Origin: Brevundimonas subvibrioides
GTDB taxonomy: Bacteria; Pseudomonadota; Alphaproteobacteria; Caulobacterales; Caulobacteraceae
Assembly (NCBI RefSeq): GCF_002280785.1
Contig: NZ_NCEQ01000014.1
Location: 1-64,000, forward strand
Reading direction: 5' to 3'
Length of the DNA stretch: 64,000 bases
The notes below the pieces were generated by a model. That model saw only the letters and a list, made by a program, of their open reading frames with translations, did not search any database and was not told the DNA's origin. This document shows positions 56,266-64,000 of the stretch, one piece after another (the stretch's first letter is position 1; each line of letters starts with the position of its first letter). The translations under genes were made by a program, and so were the position numbers.

Positions 56266-57534
56266 CCAGTCCGCCGTCGTGTCGCGCGCCAGCATCTCCT
56301 CATACGAAGGCCGCGCCCGGACAACGGCCCAGCGGTCGCCGTCGACCAGCACCTCGGGCACGAGCGGGCGGGAGTTGTATTCGCTCGACATCACCGCGCC
56401 GTAGGCGCCGGCGCCGGTGAAGACGACGAGGTCGCCGGCCTGCAGCGGGGCGAGCGAACGCCCGCGCGCGAAGGTGTCGCCGGTCTCGCAGACGGGACCG
56501 ACGATGTCATAGACGACTTCGGGGCCCTCGCGCGGGACCACGGGCTTCACCTCGTGGAAGGCGTCGTACATGGCCGGACGCATCAGGTCGTTCATGGCCG
56601 CGTCCAGCACCAGGAATTTTCGGCCGTCTGCCCGTTCGGTGACCTGGATGACCCGGGTCAGCAGGACCCCGGCATTGGCGGCCAGCAGGCGGCCGGGCTC
56701 GAACGCCGCCTCGACGTTCAGCCCGTCCAGCACGCGGGCGACCATGGCGGCGTAGTCGGCGGGCGAGGCGGTCTTCGCTCCGCCGGTGTAGGGCACGCCA
56801 AGGCCGCCGCCGAGGTCGATGCGGGTCACCGGCAGCCCCTGCTGACGCAGGGTCTCGGTCAGTTTGCGCAACAGGCTGAAGGCGGCCTCCAGCGGCTCCA
56901 GGTCGGTGATCTGGCTGCCGATATGGCAGGCCAGCGCCACCGGGTTCAGGTGCGGGCTGGCGGCGGCGCGGGCGTAGAGGGCCATCGCCTCGTCGGCCGG
57001 GACGCCGAACTTGTCGCCCTCTCCGCCCGTGGTGATCTTGGCATGACCGCCGGCGCCGATCTTCGGGTTCACCCGGATGGCGACGTCGGGCCTGGCGCCC
57101 TTCGCCTCGGCGATGGCGATGAGGCGGTCCAGTTCGGGCACGCTCTCGACATTGATCTGGCGCACCCCGACCTCGAGGGCGAAGGCCAGTTCGGCGTCGG
57201 TCTTGCCCACGCCCGAGAAGATGATGCGGTCGCCCGGTATGCCCGCCTTGAGCGCGCGCCGGATCTCGCCCTCCGACACCGTGTCGGCGCCGCAGCCGAG
57301 ACGGGCCAGGGTCGCCAGCACCGACAGGTTGGAGTTCGACTTGACCGCGAAGGCGATCAGACTGTCGCCCAGCACCGACGGATGGGCGTCCAGCGCTTCG
57401 CGCAGCACCCGGTAATGCCGCGTCAGGGTGGCGCTCGAATAGACATAGACCGGCGTGCCGACCTCGGCCGCCAGAGTGGTCAGGTCGACGCCCTCGGCGT
57501 GGAGGGCGCCGTCCCTGAGTTCGAAGTGATCCAA
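56257..57534 (-). CDS. lysA: Diaminopimelate decarboxylase
   Basis: LysA makes lysine from meso-diaminopimelate with PLP. The 425-residue protein is a fold-III decarboxylase. Lys65 in FAVKSNSN forms the Schiff base. The second domain has GPVCETGDTFA and GAYGAVMSSEYNSRP, the substrate and dimer residues. The start MDHFELRDGALHAEG is typical. It is the last gene of a three-gene set, with argH and a small lipoprotein upstream, and only 3 bases separate it from the lipoprotein. Confidence 0.98.
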   Translation of the reverse strand: MDHFELRDGALHAEGVDLTTLAAEVGTPVYVYSSATLTRHYRVLREALDAHPSVLGDSLIAFAVKSNSNLSVLATLARLGCGADTVSEGEIRRALKAGIPGDRIIFSGVGKTDAELAFALEVGVRQINVESVPELDRLIAIAEAKGARPDVAIRVNPKIGAGGHAKITTGGEGDKFGVPADEAMALYARAAASPHLNPVALACHIGSQITDLEPLEAAFSLLRKLTETLRQQGLPVTRIDLGGGLGVPYTGGAKTASPADYAAMVARVLDGLNVEAAFEPGRLLAANAGVLLTRVIQVTERADGRKFLVLDAAMNDLMRPAMYDAFHEVKPVVPREGPEVVYDIVGPVCETGDTFARGRSLAPLQAGDLVVFTGAGAYGAVMSSEYNSRPLVPEVLVDGDRWAVVRARPSYEEMLARDTTADWLA

Positions 57535-57537
57535 GAT

Positions 57538-57777
57538 CTATTGAGGCTCGCGACCGGCGGCGGTGCCGCCGATGGGGTTGGAGGGGCCGCCGTCGATCGG
57601 CATCTGGCTGGACGGACGGTTGATCGTCGCCGGGTCGGGCAGGGCCGGGGCGCGGGCGTCGCGCGGCGCGCGCTCGGTCTGGCGCGGAGCGGGGCTTTCG
57701 AGATCGGCCATCCGGCCGCAGCCGGCGGCGGCGACAGCGAGAATGGCGAGGGCGCCGAGGGTGAGGACCTTGGTCAT
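57538..57777 (-). CDS. Small lipoprotein, LptM-like
   Basis: From the ATG at 57777 this lipoprotein has 79 residues. The signal ends AAGC, so Cys is lipidated, and the mature N-terminus is [12 protein letters not shown]. The GCGxxxxLxxP pattern and the argH-lipoprotein-lysA position resemble LptM, the small lipoprotein that helps assemble the LptD translocon. The usual KGPLY is not kept, so the family call is inferred from synteny and pattern. Its start overlaps the argH stop by 4 bases (ATGA), so translation is coupled. The rest is Pro-rich and disordered. Confidence 0.72.
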   Translation of the reverse strand: MTKVLTLGALAILAVAAAGCGRMADLESPAPRQTERAPRDARAPALPDPATINRPSSQMPIDGGPSNPIGGTAAGREPQ

Positions 57778-59192
57778 GACAGTCGGACTTTCCAATCGGC
57801 GATGCGCGCTCGGACCTGTTCCGGCGCGGTTCCCCCGAAACTCTGGCGGCTGGCGCAGGAGGCCTCAGGCGTGAGCACCTTGTAAACGGCTTCGGTGACG
57901 CCGGGATGCAAGCTCTGCAATTCGGCGAGCGGCAGTTGCGCCAGACCCACGCCCAGCTGTTCCGCCCGCTTCACCGCCGCGCCCGTGACATGGTGCGCCT
58001 GGCGGAACGGCAGGTCGGCCTCGCGCACGAGCCAGTCGGCCAGATCGGTGGCGGTGGAGAAGCCCCATCCGGCGGCCTCGGCCATCCGTTCCGTATTCGG
58101 ACGGAAGGCGGAAACCATGGCCGTCATGGCGGTCAGGGCCAGGTCCAGGGCGTCCATGGCCTCGAACACCGGCGGCTTGTCCTCCTGCATGTCCTTGGAA
58201 TAGGCGAGCGGCAGGCCCTTCATGACGGTCGACAGGGCGACGAACGATCCCATGATCCGGCCGGTCTTGGCGCGGACCAGTTCGGCGGCGTCGGGGTTGC
58301 GCTTCTGCGGCATGATCGACGAGCCGGTGGTCAGGTCGTCGGGCAGGGAGACGAAACCGAACATCGGCGTCATCCAGATCACGAGTTCCTCGGCCAGACG
58401 CGACAGGTGGCCGGCGGTGATCGAGGCGGCGGCCAGGGTCTCCAGCGCGAAATCACGGTCCGACACGGCGTCCAGCGAATTGCCCATCGGCCGGTCGAAG
58501 CCGAGCGCGGCCGCCGTCGCATGGCGGTCGATGGGGAAGGGCGAGCCGGCCAGGGCGGCGGCACCGAGCGGGCTCTCGTTCATGCGGGTTCGGGCGTCGG
58601 AGAACCGGCCCGCGTCGCGACCGGCCATCTCGACATAGGCCATCAGGTGATGACCGAGCGTCACCGGCTGGGCCGTCTGTAGATGGGTGAAGCCGGGCAT
58701 CAGGTCTCCGGCATGCTGTTCGGCGCGGGCCAGCAGGGCGCGCTGCAGGGCCTGCAGCTGTTCCACCGACCGGTCGCAGGCGTCCCGAACCCAAAGGCGG
58801 AAGTCGACGGCGACCTGATCGTTGCGGCTGCGGGCCGTGTGCAGGCGGCCGGACGGCTCTCCGATCAACTCCGACAGCCGGGCCTCCACGTTCAGGTGGA
58901 TGTCCTCGTATTCGTCGCGGAAGGGGAAGGTCCCGGCCTCGATCTCGGCCTGGATCGTATCGAGTCCGCCGAGGATGGCCGCGCCGTCCTGCGCGGTCAC
59001 GATGCCCTGGTCGATCAGCATGCGGCAATGCGCCCGCGAGCCGCGCAGATCCTGTGCCCACAGGCGTTGGTCGACGCCGATGGAGACGTTGATCGCCTGC
59101 ATGATGTCGGCGGGCTTGGCGGAAAAGCGTCCGCCCCATAGGGTCTGCCCGGCCGGGGCCGTAGTGTGGACCGGGTCTTGGGAGTTGGGCAT
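57774..59192 (-). CDS. argH: Argininosuccinate lyase
   Basis: ArgH cleaves argininosuccinate to arginine and fumarate. The 472-residue protein has the fumarase/aspartase signature [12 protein letters not shown], and [11 protein letters not shown] near its start, as in all ArgH proteins. [12 protein letters not shown] and the [13 protein letters not shown] region carry catalytic residues. The ATG at 59192 is the only start that keeps the N-terminus, and it overlaps the start of tlpA on the other strand. It leads argH-lptM-like-lysA. Confidence 0.98.
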   Translation of the reverse strand: MPNSQDPVHTTAPAGQTLWGGRFSAKPADIMQAINVSIGVDQRLWAQDLRGSRAHCRMLIDQGIVTAQDGAAILGGLDTIQAEIEAGTFPFRDEYEDIHLNVEARLSELIGEPSGRLHTARSRNDQVAVDFRLWVRDACDRSVEQLQALQRALLARAEQHAGDLMPGFTHLQTAQPVTLGHHLMAYVEMAGRDAGRFSDARTRMNESPLGAAALAGSPFPIDRHATAAALGFDRPMGNSLDAVSDRDFALETLAAASITAGHLSRLAEELVIWMTPMFGFVSLPDDLTTGSSIMPQKRNPDAAELVRAKTGRIMGSFVALSTVMKGLPLAYSKDMQEDKPPVFEAMDALDLALTAMTAMVSAFRPNTERMAEAAGWGFSTATDLADWLVREADLPFRQAHHVTGAAVKRAEQLGVGLAQLPLAELQSLHPGVTEAVYKVLTPEASCASRQSFGGTAPEQVRARIADWKVRLS

Positions 59193-59823
59193 GAGCGGCT
59201 CGAAAAGGGGCGTCTGGATCGTGGGAGCGTCGGCGCTGGCGGTCGTCGCCGGCGGAGCGGTCGGCACCCTATACGCCATGCACGCCGGTCCTTTCAAAGC
59301 CGAGGCGCCCGCGGTGGCCGAAAAGAGCGAACTGGCCCGGTTCGCGGTCGGTTCGCTGGCCGCTCTGGACACGCCCGCCGCCCTGGACGCTGCGCCCGAC
59401 TATGTCTTCAAGACCCGGGACGGCGCCGATGTCCGCTTCGCCGACTTCCGGGGCAAGGTGGTGCTGGTCAATCTGTGGGCCATGTGGTGCGCGCCGTGTC
59501 GAACCGAGATGCCGACGATCGCGGCCCTGGCCTCGGCCTATCCGGCCGGCGATCTGGTGGTGCTGCCGATCAATGTCGACACCGGCGCCGACCCGGTGGC
59601 CGACGCGAAGAGCTTTATCGACGTGCATGAGCCGCTGCCCTTCTACGGCGATCCGAAATTCCAGTTGCCGTTCGAGTTTCCGGGCAAGGGCAAGATGCCC
59701 CAGACGATCCTGCTGGACCGTCAGGGGCGAATCCGCGCCGCCTTCGCCGGAGAGGCCGACTGGAACAGCCCCGAGGCGAGGGCCTTGATCGACGCGGTGC
59801 TGGCGGAGCCGCTGTCTTCCTAG
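59191..59823 (+). CDS. tlpA: TlpA-family thiol:disulfide oxidoreductase
   Basis: TlpA is a membrane-anchored thioredoxin that keeps cysteines reduced during haem-copper oxidase assembly. The 210-residue protein has an N-terminal membrane anchor (about 8-30) and a periplasmic thioredoxin domain with CAPC at 100-103 in [34 protein letters not shown] holds the cis-Pro and the strand after it. The ATG at 59191 follows GGAG closely and overlaps the argH ATG on the other strand. No oxidase genes are nearby. Confidence 0.92.
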   Translation: MSGSKRGVWIVGASALAVVAGGAVGTLYAMHAGPFKAEAPAVAEKSELARFAVGSLAALDTPAALDAAPDYVFKTRDGADVRFADFRGKVVLVNLWAMWCAPCRTEMPTIAALASAYPAGDLVVLPINVDTGADPVADAKSFIDVHEPLPFYGDPKFQLPFEFPGKGKMPQTILLDRQGRIRAAFAGEADWNSPEARALIDAVLAEPLSS

Positions 59824-59848
59824 GACTCGGTCGCCCGCTGCTGAACGT

Positions 59849-60199
59849 TTACTGCGCCGGCGCGGACACCCGCTGATCCGTCGTCGGGTTGACTGCGCCC
59901 GGGCGGCCATCGGCGGCGGCCTCGGCCTGATTGGCTTCCAGACGATCGGCGACCTTGCCGGCGCCGGTCTCCACGGCCTGGGCCGCCTTCATCGCGCCGG
60001 ACTCGATCACTTCACCGGCCTGGGCGGCGACGACGCCAGCCCTGTCGGCGGCCTCCGAGGCGGTGACCCCGGCCTTGTCGGCGGCGACCTCCGCCTTGGC
60101 TTCGGTGTTCTCCTGTTCAGCCCCGGTGCAGGCGACGACGCCCAGCGACAGGGCGGCAATGGCGGAGACAGCCAGAAGCGACGGAATGCGAATGGTCAT
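59849..60199 (-). CDS. Small Ala-rich lipoprotein with 11-residue repeats
   Basis: From the ATG at 60199 the product has 116 residues. A lipoprotein signal ends VVAC, so Cys is lipidated. The mature part is Ala/Glu/Lys-rich with a repeating AADKAGVTASE, AADRAGVVAAQ pattern, which predicts a long amphipathic helix like some LEA or apolipoprotein-type proteins. The C-terminus is GRPGAVNPTTDQRVSAPAQ. The family is not known to me. It converges on tlpA with a 25-base gap and diverges from the following region. Confidence 0.75.
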   Translation of the reverse strand: MTIRIPSLLAVSAIAALSLGVVACTGAEQENTEAKAEVAADKAGVTASEAADRAGVVAAQAGEVIESGAMKAAQAVETGAGKVADRLEANQAEAAADGRPGAVNPTTDQRVSAPAQ

Positions 60200-60323
60200 G
60201 GGGGAGCCCTCGGGACAACGTTGAAGCTTTGCCGTCAACGCCGGTCGCCATGATCGGTTGCGGCGATGGTGCGGCGCAGCACCAGATTCGCGGTTACGGC
60301 CAAGCGAACCGCGGCCGGCGCTC
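60200..60323. other. Part of a 428-base region without an established gene
   Basis: The gap from 60200 to 60627 contains only a possible 22-residue reading frame (60324-60392). Upstream of it there is a G/C-rich palindrome (GGTGCGGCGCAGCACC near 60268-60283). Downstream, 60490-60600 is less GC-rich and probably holds the promoter of the small gene at 60628. No RNA gene is evident. Confidence 0.4.
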
Positions 60324-60392
60324 ATGTTGATTCCGGGCGCCTTGGTGATCCTCGCCGTGGTCGCGCTTCTGGTCGGTCAGCCGGCGGCCTGA
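60324..60392 (+). CDS. Candidate 22-residue single-helix membrane peptide
   Basis: ATG at 60324 opens a 22-codon frame, ending in TGA at 60390-60392. The peptide is one hydrophobic helix (MLIPGALVILAVVALLVG) and ends QPAA. A GGCCGGCG stretch upstream is a weak ribosome site. Small single-helix membrane peptides are commonly missed, but a chance frame cannot be excluded at this length. Confidence 0.3.
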   Translation: MLIPGALVILAVVALLVGQPAA

Positions 60393-60627
60393 CGCTGGCG
60401 CAGGCGGCGCCAGGGGCTGCGGCTCTTCGGCCCAAGGGCAGACGCCGGGCCTGGCCGCCTGGTGCTTCCGTCCCGCAGGCAGAGACTTTGAGCGGGATTC
60501 TACTGCAAATAGGCAGGGCCCTGACGGAACCTGATGGCGGCGCCCAAATCTTACAACGAAGTATGATTTCCGACATTGTGGGAACACGATTTCGACCTGT
60601 TCTGTCGTCGTGGCCGAACAGGGGAAG

Positions 60628-60990
60628 ATGGGGTCCGGCATGATCAATCCCGTAAGAGCGGAACTGCTGGAATGGATCCAGGCCAGTATCGGCTGGGCCG
60701 TGCTGGCGGCCCGCGCCGCCAGGTCGGTCGCGCCGTCTGCTGCGATCGTGAACACCCCTGAGGCACGGACTCCTGCGCATACAATGCGCCTTCGCGCGAC
60801 GATCACGATCGACATCGACGCCCATGACGCCGAAGACGCAGAGCGCCAGTCGGAGGCCGTTCGCGGCCAGTTCGAGATGGTGAAGCGCGTCCACCCGACC
60901 GCGACCCTCGCCTTCCAGCGCCGGAAACCCCGCGCCGGTCGTCGCCCCCCGGCGCCGGCTCTGGTGGTCGCGCCCTATGCCGATGACTGA
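60628..60990 (+). CDS. Small hypothetical protein, coupled to the MarR-like gene
   Basis: The frame stops at 60990. The start is uncertain: GTG at 60610, ATG at 60628 (with AGGGG close before it), ATG at 60640 or ATG at 60784 are all possible. The last would give a 68-residue protein that begins MRLRATITIDIDAHDAEDAE, which looks like a small domain of its own. The part before 60784 has a hydrophobic helix. Stop and downstream start overlap by 14 bases, so the two genes are translated together. Function is unknown. Confidence 0.6.
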   Translation: MGSGMINPVRAELLEWIQASIGWAVLAARAARSVAPSAAIVNTPEARTPAHTMRLRATITIDIDAHDAEDAERQSEAVRGQFEMVKRVHPTATLAFQRRKPRAGRRPPAPALVVAPYADD

Positions 60991-61381
60991 GACCGGCGGC
61001 CGGCGAAGAAACACGCTGCTGGCCGGACTGGTCCTGCTGAAGAAACTGGCGCCCGAGATCACTCAGTCGGAGATTCTGGCCTTCCTCTATGTGGCCGAGA
61101 ATCCCGGCGTGCGGGTCAAGGAACTGGCCGCCCTGATGGAGACGACCGAGGCGACGGCGTCCCGCGCGTCGCGGTCCTTGCTGCACGCCGGCGAACCGGG
61201 CGCTCGGGCGCCGGGCCGCGGCTGGCTGCTGATGGCGTCAAACGGGCGCGAGGCGGTGTCGCGCCACCTCTATCTGACCGAGGCCGGGGTCGAGCTGGTC
61301 CAGCGTCTGGACGGCCTGATCGAGAGCGCCAGACCCATCGGCGTCCGCGCGGCGCCGACCGACCTGAAGGTCCGCAGATAG
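60977..61381 (+). CDS. MarR-like winged-helix regulator
   Basis: The 134-residue protein has a winged-helix core: QSEILAFLYVAENPGVRVKELAALMETTEATASRASRSL at about 33-70 is the helix-turn-helix, and EAVSRHLYLTEAGVELVQRL is the wing and final helix. The start ATG lies inside the upstream gene, and a second ATG two codons on is equally possible. It resembles MarR proteins that respond to small phenolic compounds; the ligand and targets are unknown. A tRNA-Met gene follows on the other strand. Confidence 0.8.
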   Translation: MPMTETGGRRRNTLLAGLVLLKKLAPEITQSEILAFLYVAENPGVRVKELAALMETTEATASRASRSLLHAGEPGARAPGRGWLLMASNGREAVSRHLYLTEAGVELVQRLDGLIESARPIGVRAAPTDLKVRR

Positions 61382-61392
61382 GGGAAATGCGC

Positions 61393-61469
61393 TGGTGGCT
61401 GGAGGCGGGATCGAACCGCCGACCTGTGGGTTATGAATCCACCGCTCTAACCATCTGAGCTACCCAGCC
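61393..61469 (-). tRNA. tRNA-Met (CAT), elongator type
   Basis: The 77-nt gene folds into a full cloverleaf on the minus strand. The 7-bp acceptor stem starts GGCTGGG and ends in an encoded CCA; the T-arm is GGCGG TTCGATC CCGCC. The anticodon loop TTCATAA reads CAT. The 5' G1-C72 pair and the general sequence match elongator tRNA-Met; initiator tRNA is excluded by the paired first base. The anticodon stem has an A31-C39 mismatch at its loop end. CAT could also be tRNA-Ile2, but the sequence fits Met better. Confidence 0.92.
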
Positions 61470-61664
61470 CAGCGCATCGGTCGTCCTCAGGCCGGGGCCG
61501 GACGACGCGAGAGGCGTGCGTATATCGTCGCGGCCCCTCCGGTTCAAGTGAGTTGAACAGCCGGTCTGTTCTGCGACTTGCTGTCACGTGGAAGCGGGGG
61601 CAGGAACGGCGGAGCCTGTGCGCCGTTTCAGGGCGGTCGCGCCCCTGTCAGACCCGGAGTTCCC

Positions 61665-62897
61665 ATGCGCCCGATCGTCCTCGCCGCCGCCTCATCCTTG
61701 CTCATGCTGGGCGCCGCCTGCGGGGCCAACGGCCAGACTGGCCAGGCCGCCGCGCCCGGAGCGCCCGTCGAGACCCGCCCGGCCAACGGCGCCGACCAGA
61801 CCCCCGCCTTCGCCGGCCAGACTCGCGCGCCGGGCGTCCAGACCCAGGGGACGCTGAGGCACGCCGTGGTGGCGTCTGGCCTCGTGCATCCCTGGGGCAT
61901 GGCCCTGCTGCCCGACGGAGACTGGCTGGTGACCGAGCGTCCGGGCCGCCTGCGGATCGTCAGCGCCCAGGGCCAGGTCGGGGCGCCGATCACGGGTCTG
62001 CCCGCTGTCGACGCGCGCGGTCAGGGCGGGCTGCTCGACGTGATCCTGTCGCCGGGCTTCGCGACCGACCGGACGATCTTCTGGAGCTATGCCGAACCGC
62101 GCGAGGGCGGCAACGCCACCTCGGTCGCGCGCGGCGTGCTGGCGGAAGACGGCGTCTCCGTCGGAAATGTTCAGGTCATCTTCCGCGCCCTGCCGACCTA
62201 TGACGGGGACAAGCATTTCGGCTCCTCGCTGGCCTTCGACCCGGCGGGCCATCTCTTCATCACCCTGGGCGAGCGGTCCGACGCGCCGATGCGGCCCCAG
62301 GCCCAGCAGCTCGACAGTCATATGGGCAAGGTCATCCGCATCAATGCGGACGGGTCGGTCCCGCAGGACAATCCGTTCGTCGGTCAGGCCGGAGCCCTGC
62401 CCGAGATCTGGTCGCTGGGCCACCGCAACGTCCAGGGCATCGCGGTCCAGCCGGGCACGGGCGCGGTCTGGACCATCGAACACGGCACGCGCGGCGGCGA
62501 CGAACTCAACCGGCCGCAGGCCGGCAGGAACTACGGCTGGCCCATCATCGCCTATGGCATCGAATACCGCGGCGCCCCGATCAACGAGGGGATCACGGCG
62601 CGGGCCGGTCTGGAGCAGCCGGTCTATTACTGGGATCCGGTGATCGCGCCGGGCGGCCAGGCCTTCTATTCCGGCGCCATGTTCCCGGGCTGGGAGGGGA
62701 ACCTGCTGATCGCCGGCCTGGGCGGCAAGTCGCTGACCCGGCTGGTTCTGGACGGCGACCGCGTGGTCGGCGAGGAGCGTCTGCTGACCGGCCTCGGCGA
62801 GCGTATCCGCGACGTCGCCGTGGGGCCGGACGGCGCGGTCTGGGTCATCACCGACGAGGACGACGGCAAGCTGGTGCGGCTGGCGACCGCGAACTGA
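61665..62897 (+). CDS. PQQ-dependent sugar dehydrogenase family protein (aldose sugar dehydrogenase type)
   Basis: From the ATG at 61665 the product has 410 residues. The signal ends near LGAAC, which might be lipidated. The mature protein is a six-bladed beta propeller of the soluble glucose dehydrogenase/YliI type. GLVHPWGMALLPDGDWLVTERPGRL, GGLLDVILSPGF, WSLGHRNVQGIAVQPGTG and EHGTRGGDELN are blade motifs. Members use PQQ to oxidise aldose sugars in the periplasm. No pqq gene is in the window. The gene stands alone; a short hairpin follows its stop. Confidence 0.92.
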   Translation: MRPIVLAAASSLLMLGAACGANGQTGQAAAPGAPVETRPANGADQTPAFAGQTRAPGVQTQGTLRHAVVASGLVHPWGMALLPDGDWLVTERPGRLRIVSAQGQVGAPITGLPAVDARGQGGLLDVILSPGFATDRTIFWSYAEPREGGNATSVARGVLAEDGVSVGNVQVIFRALPTYDGDKHFGSSLAFDPAGHLFITLGERSDAPMRPQAQQLDSHMGKVIRINADGSVPQDNPFVGQAGALPEIWSLGHRNVQGIAVQPGTGAVWTIEHGTRGGDELNRPQAGRNYGWPIIAYGIEYRGAPINEGITARAGLEQPVYYWDPVIAPGGQAFYSGAMFPGWEGNLLIAGLGGKSLTRLVLDGDRVVGEERLLTGLGERIRDVAVGPDGAVWVITDEDDGKLVRLATAN

Positions 62898-62933
62898 TCC
62901 CTCTCCCGCAAGGGTCCCGCAAGGGGAGAGGGA
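62898..62933. repeat. Short palindromic repeat after the sugar dehydrogenase gene
   Basis: TCCCTCTCCC and GGGGAGAGGGA pair around a centre that contains two copies of CCCGCAAGG. The core is shared with the end of the element at 43814-44000 (CTCCCGCAAGGGGAG). It separates convergent genes and may end transcripts on both sides. Confidence 0.55.
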
Positions 62934-62940
62934 GTAGCCG

Positions 62941-64000
<1,060 letters not shown>

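Overview
The window is about 64 kb of dense, high-GC chromosomal DNA from an alphaproteobacterium. Gene content and order, and the intergenic CCTCCCCC..GGGGGAGG palindromes, point to the Caulobacteraceae and most likely to Brevundimonas. That placement rests on recognised proteins, not on a database search. No prophage, insertion sequence, integron or CRISPR array was seen. Nearly all genes are housekeeping.

Layout. 1-14.8 kb: a PLP enzyme, secA, a lipid-anchored parvulin, argJ, rlmN, hslU and hslV (with an unrelated gene between them), a BLUF-fold protein lacking key photochemical residues, and a ThiF/MoeB-type adenylyltransferase. 14.8-23.7 kb: a typA/bipA gene broken by an internal deletion and frameshift, a cytochrome c', bioY, an OPT transporter, and the ydbH-ynbE-ydbL envelope lipid-transport operon. 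24-33.2 kb: an M23 envelope endopeptidase, an ABHD10-like esterase and a GT9 glycosyltransferase divided by an inverted-repeat element, infC with an ATT start, an S9 peptidase, a hybrid histidine kinase and an MFS exporter. 33.3-39.8 kb: rpmI, rplT, pheS, two paralogous pentapeptide-like genes, pheT, a YqhA-family protein and EipA. 39.8-44 kb: hisN-like phosphatase, XRE regulator, small membrane protein, a D-2-hydroxyacid dehydrogenase and an SH3 protein. 44-48.3 kb: fabA, fabB, a CPA-type antiporter and fabI. 48.4-54.7 kb: dnaN, recF, an inverted Kef-type antiporter and gyrB. 54.7-64 kb: lysA, an LptM-like lipoprotein and argH on one strand, tlpA diverging from argH with an overlapping start codon, small uncharacterised genes, tRNA-Met, a PQQ-type sugar dehydrogenase and the start of ald.

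How the genes work together. Functional groups are unsaturated fatty acid synthesis (fabA, fabB, fabI), replication and topology (dnaN, recF, gyrB), translation (infC, rpmI, rplT, pheS, pheT, rlmN, tRNA-Met), protein quality control and export (secA, parvulin, hslUV) and amino-acid synthesis (argJ, argH, lysA, hisN). The points most worth following up are the two paralogous genes inside the pheS-pheT operon, the BLUF-like protein without its photoactive Tyr and Gln, the disrupted typA, and the inverted-repeat elements that form part of promoters and ribosome-binding regions.
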